In this document: positions 45,203-57,029 of the stretch, in pieces | How positions within the stretch are numbered: position 1 is the first letter of the stretch | Layout of the letters: every line of letters starts with the position of its first letter | Assembly: GCA_033065855.1 (NCBI GenBank) | Contig: JAVXUO010002670.1 | Coordinates: 62,001-126,000 of the forward strand | DNA: 64,000 nt | From: Escallonia rubra | Lineage: Eukaryota > Streptophyta > Magnoliopsida > Escalloniales > Escalloniaceae | Reading direction: 5' to 3' | Notes under the pieces: model-generated | What the model was told of the DNA's origin: nothing | Database searches by the model: none | The model's input: the letters and a program-made list of their open reading frames with translations, nothing else | Program-made: the position numbers and the translations under genes

Positions 45203-48200
45203 GGGGGGGGGGGGGTTTGGTGTTTGACAACTTGACTTCGTTTTACACATTAGCTCCATAGAGTGGTGGGACAAATTGCGTCTTAGTAAAGTAATGTGAC
45301 AATGCACCTTGAAACTCATCTTGTCTCACTATTTTCGGTCTTCCGAGGCCATCAAGAACATCCGGACACCAACACTTGCCTCAAAGAATGATCAATTTTA
45401 AAATGCCATTTGTATAGGACAATGCTAGAGATCCCATTTGTCTTTTTACCTAAACTGTGTTATGATGTCAGACTTATTTGATTTGTATTTCTTAACCCAC
45501 TTTTTTCAAATTGATTGGAACGAGCTACCATTGTCCTTAATTTTAATGCTGCACGCGGTTGGAAGTTGGAACACATTTCAAAGGGAGAGGTTTCTTTCCC
45601 AGCTTCCTAGCAGCGTTTGACTGACTCGTGCTATTGACTCCTTCAAGTCAATGCATGGTTTTAGTAATGGTTGTGGTGGGTCTATGAGGGCTACTGATTG
45701 CCAACTGCCACTTTGGCTCTGAGTGACCCTCGGGTCTTGTTGTGTGAAGTTAAAATTATTTCGTGACATAAAAAAATGGTTTCAAGGTACGTTATAACGT
45801 TTTCTTTAATTTTATAGTTACCAATATCAGAAATGGTATGTAGTGAGTTACCAGTAAATACTCTCTAAGATACTGGATAACGGAGCAACTTTCTTGTTCC
45901 TTCTATGTCATCACATGGAGGTTTGTTCGGTGCAATCGGTCAATTGTCGAGTTTGATTAATAACGATAAATACATTTTCAAAATAAGAAATGTGTAACAT
46001 AACCTTCAAATTCTTGAAGACTTATCAAATGTACATGGTTTCACTTTGAGTCACCCTTAGTAAATCGGATTATTTATTTTAAAGACATATTTGGTATTTT
46101 ACTCTTTTATGTAATTCTTGTACATCTCTAATTCATTGTCTAAGCGGTAAATTTTTTTTGGCAGATATGATTGAATTCTTAGAAACCTCAAGAAGATTTT
46201 AAAACTGAGTAACATTGCGCTTTGAGATCGCTGAAGTTATGTTTTAAATGAATCTCACTTTACCATAAGCTTTGCTGTTAGTTTAGTAGTTTGCACCAAT
46301 CTTTAGTAATTTGCTTCAGTTTTCACCATTGTGCAGTGTGATCATGCACACTGCATGTTGCTGCTAAAAATATGCTCCGCGCAAATTCCGGAACCAGAGC
46401 CTTGACCGGTGACATGCAAGACAGAAAACGAGTGACCGCCGGGTGGGGTTCCCAGCGGAGAACTCTCCGATGCTTAAGTCAGAGCGCAGCTATAGAATAA
46501 TCACTCTGAAAAAGCATGAATTGTGTAATTGTCCTCATACCTGGGGGGTAGACCCCTTTATATAGCTGTAGGAGGAGAGTCCTAGTAGGGCTGGGCCGTG
46601 GGCCAGATATGTTAGGATCGCGTTAGGATCCTTGAGGATCACGTCACAATCTCTAAAAACTCTTTTAGAATTCTGATAAAAAATCTCTCAGTGTGACTGG
46701 GATTCGCCGGGTGTCCCCCAATTATTGGGAGTTATATTTGAATTATATATCATAAGCCCCCCCACTTTCTTAGCCAAAATGTTTGGCTGAGGAAGTTTAT
46801 ACCTAGTGTCTTGAGACACGCGTCAGATTTATAAGGGATTCTCCATCCCCTTATAGGGGTAATAATATTTCTCTTCTACATGTGCTCCGACCTAAGCTCT
46901 TGGGAGCTTAAGCCTTGGGACTTTGCCCAAGTAGGGTGCTAGAAGCCTAGCTCTCAAGAGCTAAGTCTTAGAATGTCGCCTGAGTAGGCTATTCAGAATC
47001 ATCTTTGGGAAGACGAATCATGGGATCTCGAGATCCTTTAGAGGCTGTGCCCAATGGTAGCCTAACACAAAGCTGTGCATGCAAGTTGTTGTATGTGCTA
47101 AGTATTTGAATGTTCCCTCGAGGGGTCACCTCTCCTTTGGAGGGTGTTCATTTTGTGCAAGTGTGTGTTGTTTAGCTCGAGCTGACCACATCATGCTTGC
47201 GTTTTACTTTGTTGCGAACTCTTATCATCAGCTGAGAGTTGGCAAAGAAGTCTCCCACTCAGCTATGTTATTTTAGCTCCCACTCAGCTATCTAAAATTG
47301 TTTGCTGGTTGTGTGTATAGGTAACTAAACTTGTGACCCCTACACTGCTGATATGAAACACATGCATTGGTTGGAAGCTCAAATCATGTCGTGATCTAGG
47401 CTCATATGACAAGTAGTTTTTCTACATTATACGAGACATAGCCATTTTTGTAAAGGTTGTCGGTTTTGAATCTCAGTTCATTCTATACTTAGAAAAGTTG
47501 CTCCACTTTCTCCACATGTCAAAACAAAACATGCTCAGGAAACAATTTTGGCTTATGTAATGAGGAATGTCCGTGTGTAAACTTAGATTGACACTCTAAA
47601 CAAGAAAATTGCAAGCATGCAGCTAATACTATGAAATTAAGTCCCCAATTCTATGGAGTGAAATTTGAAATATGTACACTATAATCAATTGACATCAAAT
47701 ATATAATCAGATTGCTAACTGAAAGTAAGTTGGCATCAAGTATAAAACATCGGTTTTCTAATAGGTATCCATGTACATGTAAGAAATAGTAAGAGAATTA
47801 AAAGTACCTTCAGTTGAGCCTAAATAGTTTGAAGCCCTGCTTTCAACGGATCCCAAATACACCAACGTATTTTCCCTTATCAAGCGATACCACAAAAGAA
47901 CCTAACATCATAACTGAAATAAGACTGAAAACGACAAAGAGAAAATAATAAAACACAAATATACTTGAGTACAAGGGTCAGGCCGTCGACCTAAGACTAA
48001 TTATAGCCTGGCTAGCTGCTATTTTTGCCAATCCATGCCTAACACATCAACGCCCTAATGCACACCCACAATATAACAAATGCCACACACATCATTCCCA
48101 GCTGATTTTCCCCTCTCCCTTACACATCTACACACACCAAAAATTCACGCACTCCCGCTGCCACTAGGGCAGCCCATTCGGCAGCCCTTTCTCACACCCA

Positions 48201-48539
48201 CATCATCATTGCACCCTCACATCTCACACATAAAACACCATGCACTTGCTACCTCACGACAGCTTCCCTTCACCCATCAACACCCCGCAAATATACATAC
48301 AATCACCCAAACACTCACACAGTACACAGCAGGTCCCCACTTTCCCCTTACACACACACACACTAACACAGCAGCAGTACCCCCTCATTGCTGTTGTTTT
48401 CCCCATTCCTTTTAACCCCTTTCACAAACAAAACACCACAAACACACCTCACACAATACTTCCCTACGACATACCCCTTTCCCCCTCGGTTTACACCACT
48501 ACACACGCACAAACACCCGCATAGCATCACCTTTTGCAA
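45203..48539. repeat. Direct duplication, unit A
   Basis: From the G-run at 45203-45215 to CATCACCTTTTGCAA (48539) this segment recurs at 48552-53049. Unit A contains about 340 bp (near 45735-46070) and a 900-bp LTR-like block (46356-47250) absent from unit B. Its left part (45240-45775) also matches 57030-57530 inverted. No confident gene. The frame at 48080-48415 is Pro/His/Thr-rich in low-complexity DNA and is not convincing as coding. Confidence 0.85.
46356..47250 (-). mobile_element. Probable solo LTR (fossil) in unit A
   Basis: Read on the minus strand it has a TATA box (GCTATATAAAGG, about 46557-46568), a downstream leader and an end at TTTTTAGCAGCAACA. It is absent from unit B at the corresponding place. 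The right boundary is approximate and no target repeat was found. Confidence 0.5.
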
Positions 48540-48736
48540 CAGCAATGTGAGAGGGGGGGGGGGCTGGTTTGGTGTTTGACAATATGACTTCGTTTTACAC
48601 ATTAGCTCCATATAATGGTGGGACAAATTGCGTCTTAGTAAAGTAATGTGACAATGAACCTTGAAACTCATCTTGTCTCACTATTTTCTTTCGAGGCCAA
48701 CAAGAACATCCGGACACCAACACTTGCCTCAAAGAA

Positions 48737-49956
48737 GGGTAAATTTTACGCTACACCCTGTACTTAGGGGTCAGTTGCAAAATTGGCACCCAGCACCAAA
48801 ATTTTAAAAATCTTGGTTTTCGGCACCAAATGACAGTCAATATGACCTTTGACCAAATGTCTGTTACGTTTTTAGGGACAAAATTGTCAGTTTGCTTATT
48901 GTGTCCAAGGTATCATCCCTGTGGCGTCTACATGGTGTCCATGTGGCATCTATGTGCCATCCAATTCAATCAGATAAAGCCCAATATAATCGCAGACCAA
49001 AACTCAACCACCGTCGGCAGACCAAGATCAACGCCGCAACCCCACCAAACCACTGTCAATGCCACCATTTGTAAACACCACCAAACCATGGTCAACGCAA
49101 CATCACACTCATCAACACCATTCCCTAATCGCACCCACACACACACACACTAATACCACCGTTAAACATCAGATCAAACAAATTAGATAGAAATTTCATG
49201 ATTAAAAACCAAAACTTTCAGCTGTTGACCCAAGGAGCAGTAGACGTGGCTTTCTCCGTTCAAGATTCTGGTGCTACTGACTCAAATCCGGTACGCAGAT
49301 GAAGAAAAGGGGATCGGGGACTCAGATATGTGGTAGCAACTTTGCTGGCGACGAATTCCGTAGCTGTGGATTTGGATCTGCTAGTTATTTGTAGGTTTGG
49401 TGAGGGGCTTACGGATGGCACCGCAAGGATAGTGGGCGGTGGCTGGTTGGTGGGGAAAATTGAAATGGCTTAATGGTGGATGGTGGGGTGGTCAGATATA
49501 GTGGATGGGTGTGATCCGTCGGCGCGTGGGTTGGCAGTGGGTTTTCATGCGGGATGGAGGTGGGATTTGTAGGTTGGTTGCCGTGGAGGGTTTGCTTGCA
49601 AGTCAGGTGGTGACAAGGCTTTGTAAATTGGTGGTATCGGTAAGGGTAATGGTAGAAACGAGTGGGTTGGTGAGGGTGAGGGTGGGGGAAGAAGATAATC
49701 TGGTGGGTCCAAATGGAGAGATCGACTGAGGATTTGACTACGTGGAAATGACATGGACACCATGTCATTTATAAAGGGCAACGAGACTATTTTGCCCCTA
49801 AAAAATTAACAGACGTTTGGTCAAAGGTCATATTGACCATCATTTGGTGCCGGAAACCAAGATTTTTAAAATTTTGGTGTTGGGTGCCAATTTTAAAATC
49901 CTAGGGTGCTGGGTGCAACTGACCCCTAAGTACAGGGTGTAACGTAAAATTAACCC
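48737..49956. mobile_element. MULE-like TIR element (element 5)
   Basis: Perfect 9-bp target repeat CTCAAAGAA (48728-48736 and 49957-49965). Unit A has the site once, uninterrupted, at 45380-45388. Ends GGGTAAATTTTACGCTACAC and the inverted GGGTTAATTTTACGTTACAC; homology extends about 130 bp inward. The interior has Thr/Pro/His-rich frames and probably captured sequence whose donor I do not recognise. Confidence 0.9.
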
Positions 49957-50071
49957 CTCAAAGAATGATCAATTTTAAAATGCCATTTGTATAGGACAAT
50001 GCTAGAGATCCCATTAGTCTTTTTACCTAAACTGTGTTGTGATGTCAGACTTATTTGGCTTGTATTTCTTA

Positions 50072-51194
50072 AGGTTAATTACACTTATGTCCCTGAGGTT
50101 TGGATGAAATTACAGTCAATGACACTAAGTTTCAAAAGCTAACAAACCGTGACCACGAACGTTAAAAAGGTAATACTTGTGTCCTTCCGTCAAGTATCCG
50201 TCCAAAAAATATTTGTTTTATGATTTCATCAATACATATTTTTAAAATGACAATCTTACCCTTGTATTACCCTTCTATATCTTCCCTTTACAATTTCATC
50301 CCTTTCTTCTCCAAATCTTCTCCCACGCCGCTGCCCCCACCCTCCTACCATCTGGCTGCCATCACCACCCTCCACCACTCCGCCGACGGGCCCACCCTCC
50401 ACCACCCAGTCGCCATTCATCTCCAATCAGAATCCTTATCCCACAACTCTCAGAAACCCCTCATTTACAAATTTAATATCTACTCAAAAATTGTTAGGCA
50501 ATGGCCTTCCTGGTGACGCCTTTCCTCAAATCCCTCACACCTGAATCGACACCCCAAACTGAATCCAACTTGAACAGCAGAGCCATTAGAGTCTCGTTGA
50601 TCTGAACCCCCACCTTCGGGTCCTTTTGAATCAACTCAAGAGATCCAGATCGAAATGACGAAGGTGGAGCACATGTTGGTGTTTTTCGACCGGCAGTCCA
50701 GTGGGGAGAACAGGGGGACTAGCGGCGGCGATATAGAGTTGTTGGGAGGCAGCGACGGTGGGTCCTTACCTGAGTTTCGCATCTGGGGTGGTGCCGGTGG
50801 TACACTTTGAGGGAGCTGGAGGTCGCCACCAATGGGCATGGGATTGTAGGCAACAGGCTGGGCCATTGAGGCACCTATGACGGGGTAATGACGTGAGGGC
50901 TGGTTATGGTGGGTTTTGAATAAGGGATCCATCGTGGTTTGATGCTTCAAACAAACTGCAATAAAATGTTATGTTGAAGAAGATTCTGAAATCCTAATAT
51001 GAAAATTAGGGAGATGGTAGGAGTGGCATGACAAAGAAATTACCTTTCGAATCATGGGCAAAAAGGTCATTTTGATCATTCTGTTATGTATTTGGGTAGT
51101 CCGTTAGGTCAAAGGACATAAGTGCCTATTTTCCAAACTTATGGACACGCGTGTAGTTTCACCCAAACCTTAGGGACATGAGTGTAATTAACCC
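50072..51194. mobile_element. MULE-like TIR element (element 6)
   Basis: Perfect 9-bp target repeat TATTTCTTA (50063-50071 and 51195-51203). Unit A has the empty site at 45486-45494. Ends AGGTTAATTACACTTATGTC and the inverted GGGTTAATTACACTCATGTC. The interior has a minus frame (50636-50950) with a Pro/Gln-rich stretch (MDPLFKTHHNQPSRHYPVIG) that looks like a captured N-terminal exon of an unidentified protein. Confidence 0.9.
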
Positions 51195-51670
51195 TATTTC
51201 TTAACCCACTTTTTTCAAATTGATTGGAACTAGCTACCATTGTCCTTAATTTTAATGCTGCACGCGATTGGAACAAATTTCAAAGGGAGAGGTTTCTTTC
51301 CTAGCTTCCTAGCAGCAGTTGAATGACTCGTGCTATTGGCTCCTTCAAGTCAATGCATGGTTTTAGTAATGGTTGTGGTGGGTCTCTGAGGCTGCTGATT
51401 GCCAACTGCCACTTAGCCTTAGTAAATCGGATTATTTATTTTAAAGACATATTTGGTATTTTACTCTTTTATGTAATTCTTGTACATCTCTAATTCATTG
51501 TCTAAGCGGTAAATTGTTTTTGGCAGATATGATTGAATACCTATAAACCTCAAGAAGATTTTAAAACTGAGTAACATTGCGCTTTGAGATCGCTGAAGTT
51601 ATGTTTTAAAGAAATCTCACTTTACCATAAGCTTTGTTGTTAGTTTAGTAGTTTGCACCAATCTTTAGTA

Positions 51671-51740
51671 ATTTGCTTCAGTTTTCACCATTGTGCAGTG
51701 TGATAATGCACACTGCACAATGGTGAAAACTGAAGCAAAT
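51671..51740. repeat. Perfect palindrome, 32-bp arms, 6-bp spacer
   Basis: Arm 1 starts ATTTGCTTCAGTTTTCACCA (51671-51702), the spacer is ATAATG, and arm 2 (51709-51740) is the exact reverse complement. The homologous place in unit A has only 8-bp arms (46333-46340 and 46347-46354). Confidence 0.95.
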
Positions 51741-53049
51741 GCTCCCACTCAGCTATGTTATTTTAGCTCCAACTCAGCTATCTAAAACTGTTTGCTGGCT
51801 GTGTGTATAGGTAGCTAAACTTGTGACCTCTACACTGCTGATATGAAACACATGCATTGATTGGAAGCTCAAATCATGTCGTGATCTAGGCTCACATGAC
51901 AAGTAGTTTTCCTATATTATACATGACATATATAGCCATTTTTGTAAAGGTTGTCGGTTTTAAATCTCAGTTCATTCTATACTTAGAAAAGTTGCTCCAT
52001 TTTCTCCACATGTCAAAACAAAACATGCTCAGGAACAATTTTGGCTTATGTAATGAGGAATGTCCGTGTAAATTTAGATTGACACTCTAAGCGAGAAAAT
52101 TGCAAGCATGCAGCTAATACTTTGAAATTAAGTCGCCAATTCTATGGAGTGAAATTTGAAATATGTGCACTATAATCAATTGACATCAAATATCAATAAT
52201 CATATTGCTAACTGAAAGTAAGTTGGCATCAAGTATAAAACATCGGTTTTCTAATGGGTATCCATGTACATGTAAGAAATAGTAAGAGAATTAAAAGTAC
52301 CTTTAGTTGAGCCTAAATAGTTTGAAGCCCCGCTTTCAACGGATCCCAAATACACCAACGTATTTTCCCTTATCAAGCGCTGCCACAAAAGAACCTAACA
52401 TCATAACTGAAATAAGACTGAAAACGACAAAGAGAAAATAATAACACACAAATATACTTGAGTACAAGGGTCAGGCCGTCGACCTAAGACTAATTATAGC
52501 CTGACCAGCTGCTATTTTTGCCAATCCATGCCTAACACATCAACGCCTTCATGCACACCCACAATATATCAAATGGCACAACATCATTCCCAGCTGATTT
52601 TCCCCTCTCCCTTACACATCTACACACACCAAAAATTCACGCACTCCCGCCGCCACTAGGGCAGCCTATTCGGCAGCCCCTTCTCACACCCACATCATCA
52701 TTCCACCCTCACATCTCACACATAAAACACCATGCACTTGCTGCCTCACGGCAGCTTCCCTTCACCCATCAACAGCCCGCAAATATACATACAATCACCC
52801 AAACACTCACGCAGTACATAGCAGGTTCCCCCCTTTCCCCTTACACACACAACACACTTTATATGTCCAAGCACACACACACTAACATAGCAGTAGCACC
52901 CCCTCATTGCTATTGTTTTCCCCTTTCCTTTTAACCCCTTTCACACAAACAAAACACCTCACACAATACTTCCCTACGACATTCCCCCTTCCCATTCCGT
53001 TTTCACCTCTACACACGCACAAACACCCGCATAGCATCACCTTTTGCAA

Positions 53050-53779
53050 TTCGAATAACTCATAACTAAAAAAAAAAGATACCTGCATAGGAATACATAT
53101 ACGCAAAGTAAATCGGCAACAAAGCCAAAAATGAATGGATGTAATTGTCAGGGTAAAAAGTGATTATGACTAAAATCACTTGAGCTTTGATCAAACACCT
53201 CATACTAATACACTTGTAGCTTCCATCAAGAAAAAAGTCCAATCGTGCCTCATGGAATTCAAGTAGACATCACTTAACAAAGATTTCTAAGACAATTAAG
53301 GTACTAATTGACACAGCACGCCACTAGATAAGACGACATGTCATAATTGGGTTAAACAATACATCAATGCTTATTTGATCAAGCCACCCAGATAAGACAT
53401 GTATGCCGTACTTGCGTTAAAAAATACTTCAATGCTTATGTTATCACATCTTACTGTAAACACTACCTACTTGATGCCCTAGCTACTTTCCTAGTTCTTC
53501 TGTTCTTTTTCTTTCTTACAAGTACTTCTTTGCTCCTACACCATAAATGAATGTACAAAACCTCAATAAGACAATGATCGTTGCACTAGGGAAATCTTGA
53601 CATTCTGAATTGTAGCCAAGTATACAGTTCTAACTACGCACTGCAAACTCACATAATTATAATGTAATAAAGGCTTTTGTGAAATGGAGGTGGACGGAGA
53701 TGCTATTTATATACTACTGCACAAACTCAAATATTTTAAGCATACTTGCTAACAGCGTTAAAATAATCTACCCGCTAAT
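53050..53779. other. Region without recognised gene
   Basis: Right of the direct duplication. AT-rich, with a partial repeat of ATAAGAC.ACATGT(C/A).. and AATAC(A/T)TCAATGCTTAT near 53325-53375 and 53390-53440. Nothing coding seen. Confidence 0.45.
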
Positions 53780-54100
53780 GCTACTGCTAAGCTGAGGAAG
53801 TGACAGAAGGTTCAAAGTAAAATCCTTGCTAATCTCAATCCTGGAGCTTTAGTGCATGAGTAGAAGAACCTACAGTAACAGTATAATGAGTTGGCCAAGG
53901 CTGAGGAGGCATTTTCCAATAAAAAAATCCAAACCTCAGCATATAAAACTAGGGGACCAGAATATAGTTTTTTCCAGAAAAAGGTGCTGGTACATGGTGC
54001 TAGAAATGCCATTCTTTCTATTCATACTCATCTTGGGCAGGAAGTACAGCGAGAAAATCTTGTGGTTAAGGAAGCTTTGCTACCTCTCTTGGCACTTCTG
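53780..54100 (+). mobile_element. LINE (non-LTR retrotransposon) fragment
   Basis: Plus-strand text NPGALVHE followed by NELAKAEEAFSNKKIQ, GPEYSFFQKKVLVHGARNAI and LSIHTHLGQE matches the region just before the reverse transcriptase palm in plant LINEs (family pattern: L..AEE.FLKQKSR..WL..GD.NT.FFH). Several stops. No reverse-transcriptase core or endonuclease nearby, so this is a short dead piece. Confidence 0.7.
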
Positions 54101-55539
54101 TTTATTTTGCTCAGCAATGTCAACAAAGGGTCCAAGAAGTGGTTACCAAAAGGCTTGCTTCACAACAAGAAGAAGCCTTAAGACAGCGGGAAAGGTTGCA
54201 ACTGCAGCTGTCTTAGCTTTTTTCAATCAGGGTAAGCAATAAGAGATACACCAGTTTTATGACAATTCATAAGTAACTAGAGTAGTTTTCTCCGGTCTAT
54301 AGCCTATTTCAGACTCAATTTTGTGATTGCCTTTATTCCTGTTGACGAGGCAGAGATGACTCACTCAACTAAAAAGTTGAGATCGACAAACTAACTTTAT
54401 CTCTATAAATACATTTGCAGATTATACATCTTCCCAAGTATCTCATCAGCCTTCCACCTCTTAGCCGAAGAACACACTACTCAAGTTTTTTGTAGATAAC
54501 AAACAGGAGATAACAATCAGAACTCTAATAACAAAATGATCACATTAAAGTCCAATGCAGCAATCCATGATTCAAACTCCTTAACAATCAGGCTTTGCCT
54601 TAAAGTTGTTGCCAAACTAAGTTAACCCCTAAAGATCTTCATATACTTCATTGATCAATACTATATCCTGCTAAATCATATATCCTAAATCAACTAAGAC
54701 TAACTCCAACCCAAAAAAGCCATCACTGAATAACATGACTTAGAACCAGAATCACACATAATTGAAGCACACCCAAAAACATAAGTTACACAATTTTTGT
54801 ATATCTAATCATTACCTCAACATGAAAAATTGCAATCACATAAAAAAAATTCATCACACCCATCACATCAATGACTCCATAATTACATAACCTGGAGTTT
54901 TAACCAGCTAATAAGGTAATCTAGACTTTAACAAGACTTTTCTGAAAAACCCTAGCTATACTCTATTCAATATTGATGCAAATGTGAAAAGCCTTGGATT
55001 TTAGACACAAAACTTTGTGATTGACTCATATTTTAATTATTCCATACCAACAATTAGCTTTTCCATCGAATAACTGAATCTAGGGTTCAACCTAACAGTA
55101 AAATCGTGTATGGTGTAAACCCAAATAAAAAGAAATAGTATAATTGTTTCACCATACATTGTGTTGCGCAAAATTCAAAGTAGAAGAATGATGTGAGTGA
55201 TCGACGAAAGAAGAGAAAAGAAGATCGTCAGTATGGTGTGAGTGATCGACAAAAAGAAGCGAGAAGAATGTCATACCTAGAAGTCGATCTTCACCAAAAT
55301 TCCAATTGCCCGCAAAATCTCGTTCGAGATAGGTTTTGTGCAATTCCAATTGCCAAAACTATGCCCGTGAAATTCTCTCACCTGATCGTCGACCCCGAAC
55401 CCGACGGTAGTCAGTCGTGGGGTTTGCGTTTGCGAGATTCAATTGCCAAAGCCGTGCGTCTCCTTATTTTTCCACCAAATTCCCCCGGTAGTCGCCGGTG
55501 CAATTGCATTCCAACTTCGCGCAGCACCAATGGCCACGA
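54101..55539. other. Region without recognised gene
   Basis: AT-rich. Near 55185-55265 a pair of GTGAGTGATCGAC(G/A)AA units lies in tandem. A plus frame (55193-55597) is charged and unrecognised. Nothing else supported. Confidence 0.4.
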
Positions 55540-55634
55540 TTCAATATTAACCGTAGGTCTAAGTGGACTTGTACCTACGGTTTCTTTTATACCGTAGGCT
55601 CTTTTGTCACCATAGAGTAGTTTTCTTATAGTGC
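55540..55634. mobile_element. Possible CACTA transposon end
   Basis: TTTTCTTATAGTG at 55622-55634 is the reverse complement of CACTATAAGAAAA, a CACTA-type terminus. Just inside it are three copies of ACCGTAGG or its inverse in about 60 bp, like CACTA subterminal repeats. The partner end was not found in the window. Confidence 0.5.
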
Positions 55635-55639
55635 TCTTT

Positions 55640-56398
55640 GCACTGTAATAGTAAAGCCTCTATGTCCACAATGTTTAGCAAGATATATAATAGCAAGTCT
55701 AAACATATCGCTTTAGAGACATGAGTATGTTATACAACTAATTGTTGATGGTACAACCATAGGTTTCTCAACATTAGATCGAAAAACAATCTTGTTGACC
55801 CATTGACTAAAGGTCTCTCGAAGGATATCATAAGGAGCACGACGAGTACAATGGGTCTAAAACTTTTAAGTTGTCACTAGAAATGGAAACCTTACCTCTA
55901 TTATTGCTCTGTAATTTGAAGGTCTAAAAGCTAATATGAAGTCATAGTTTGTGATGGCCAACAAGCACTAGGGTTGAGATGGTGCTTAAGAAAATGGGTT
56001 GAGTATTTAAGTGAAGGTATGGGGTTCGGATTAAGAAAAAGGAAGTCCAGTTTGAGACTCTAAACTTCACCTAAGTGAACACAAGTAGTGGTGTTGCTTC
56101 TATCGAAGTTTGAAAAATAAAACTTTGTTAGTGTTTAAGAAATCAGGGGTAGCACAAGGCTATAATATGGTACTAAAGCTCATGGTGAACACATTAAAGA
56201 ATTGGTAAGATTTGTGTGTATGATACTTCAGGTGTAATTGTAAGTATAGGAATTATGGTCTGATAGATATAGCTAACCATTAATTTTGACAAGATTTTGA
56301 AATATTTATACCAATAGGAGGTTTAAGTCGAAAGATACCTTCTATACGCATAAACCTGATCATGTTTCCGATTCTCTTGTAACTAATTAAGTTGGGGA
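55640..56398 (+). mobile_element. Copia RNase H end and 3' region (fossil)
   Basis: Plus-strand text including CDSKASMSTMFSKIYNSKSK, HIALRHEYVIQLIVDG and TKGLSKDII matches the C-terminal end of Copia polyproteins. The LTR at 56399 follows it, and TTGGGGATTG just before that LTR fits a polypurine tract. It is broken in several places and its 5' part is absent. Confidence 0.8.
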
Positions 56399-56830
56399 TT
56401 GTTAGAATAGTCAGTGACAAGGGTGGATTGGTTGTCCTACATTGAAAAAGTAAGAATGATAAAATAATAATAATAATAATAACCTTGATAAGGCTTAACT
56501 CACCAAATGAATTAATTTCAGATGATAGGAAAAGTTTGAGGAAAATTCTAAAATTTTGTTGGTTTGACCTTGGCTTGGGCTTGAAATAAAAAAAAAATTA
56601 ATGGTCAAAAGATGGGCACTTGGTCCACTCGGGTCTTAGTTGAAATGAATTAATAAATTTTAACTAATTTTTGTTTTTAATTTCATTGCAATTAATAGCA
56701 GTTAGTACCCAATAGCAAGTAGTGTCCAACAGTCCGGTCCTTTAGTGACTAGGGTTGTTTTGTTTGTGTTCATTCAGCTATTATAAATATCTTGCATCCT
56801 TCAATTTCCAGATATGAGAAACACTGTACC
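56399..56830 (+). mobile_element. Copia 3' LTR (fossil)
   Basis: Starts TGTTAGAATAGTCAGTGACA. Contains an ATA trinucleotide-type run (AATAATAATAATAATAATAA, about 56461-56481) and a TATA-like TATTATAAATATC near 56780. Its start resembles the lone LTR at 13190. The right boundary is approximate. Confidence 0.6.
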
Positions 56831-57029
56831 AAAAAAAAAAGAAAGGAAATTGTACCAAAAAAAGATATGAGAAACATATTTTCTAAAATGAATTCTTGGG
56901 AAAGTTCTGATTTTTTCTGATCAGAATTTTGATTGGCTTTGTTAACGGGGAAGAAACTGCTGTTTGCCCGGCAACAATTATAATGGAAAATATTTTTAAG
57001 GATAAAATCACGATCAAAGCCTTATTATA

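Larger units (their letters stand above)
48552..53049. repeat. Direct duplication, unit B, carrying two insertions
   Basis: Same order as unit A, starting at a G-run (48552-48563). The A/B junction has about a dozen extra bases (CAGCAATGTGAGA) between CTTTTGCAA and the G-run. It contains MULE-like elements 5 and 6 and a palindrome at 51671-51740. The stretch between 51746 and 53049 matches unit A 47258-48539 closely. The frame at 52551-52934 mirrors the low-complexity frame of unit A. No gene recognised. Confidence 0.85.

Noticed and set aside
48080-48415. Pro/His/Thr-rich frame, repeated at 52551-52934
   Set aside because: Low-complexity C/A/T-rich DNA; the two copies are duplicates of the same segment and show no codon-level conservation that I can judge.
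50636-50950. NF-YC-like N-terminus in element 6
   Set aside because: Only a loose Pro/Gln-rich resemblance with no histone-fold residues; not enough to name a donor.
51671-51740. miRNA precursor or terminator
   Set aside because: The arms are perfectly complementary and the paralogous unit lacks them; a rearrangement scar is more likely than a conserved hairpin gene.
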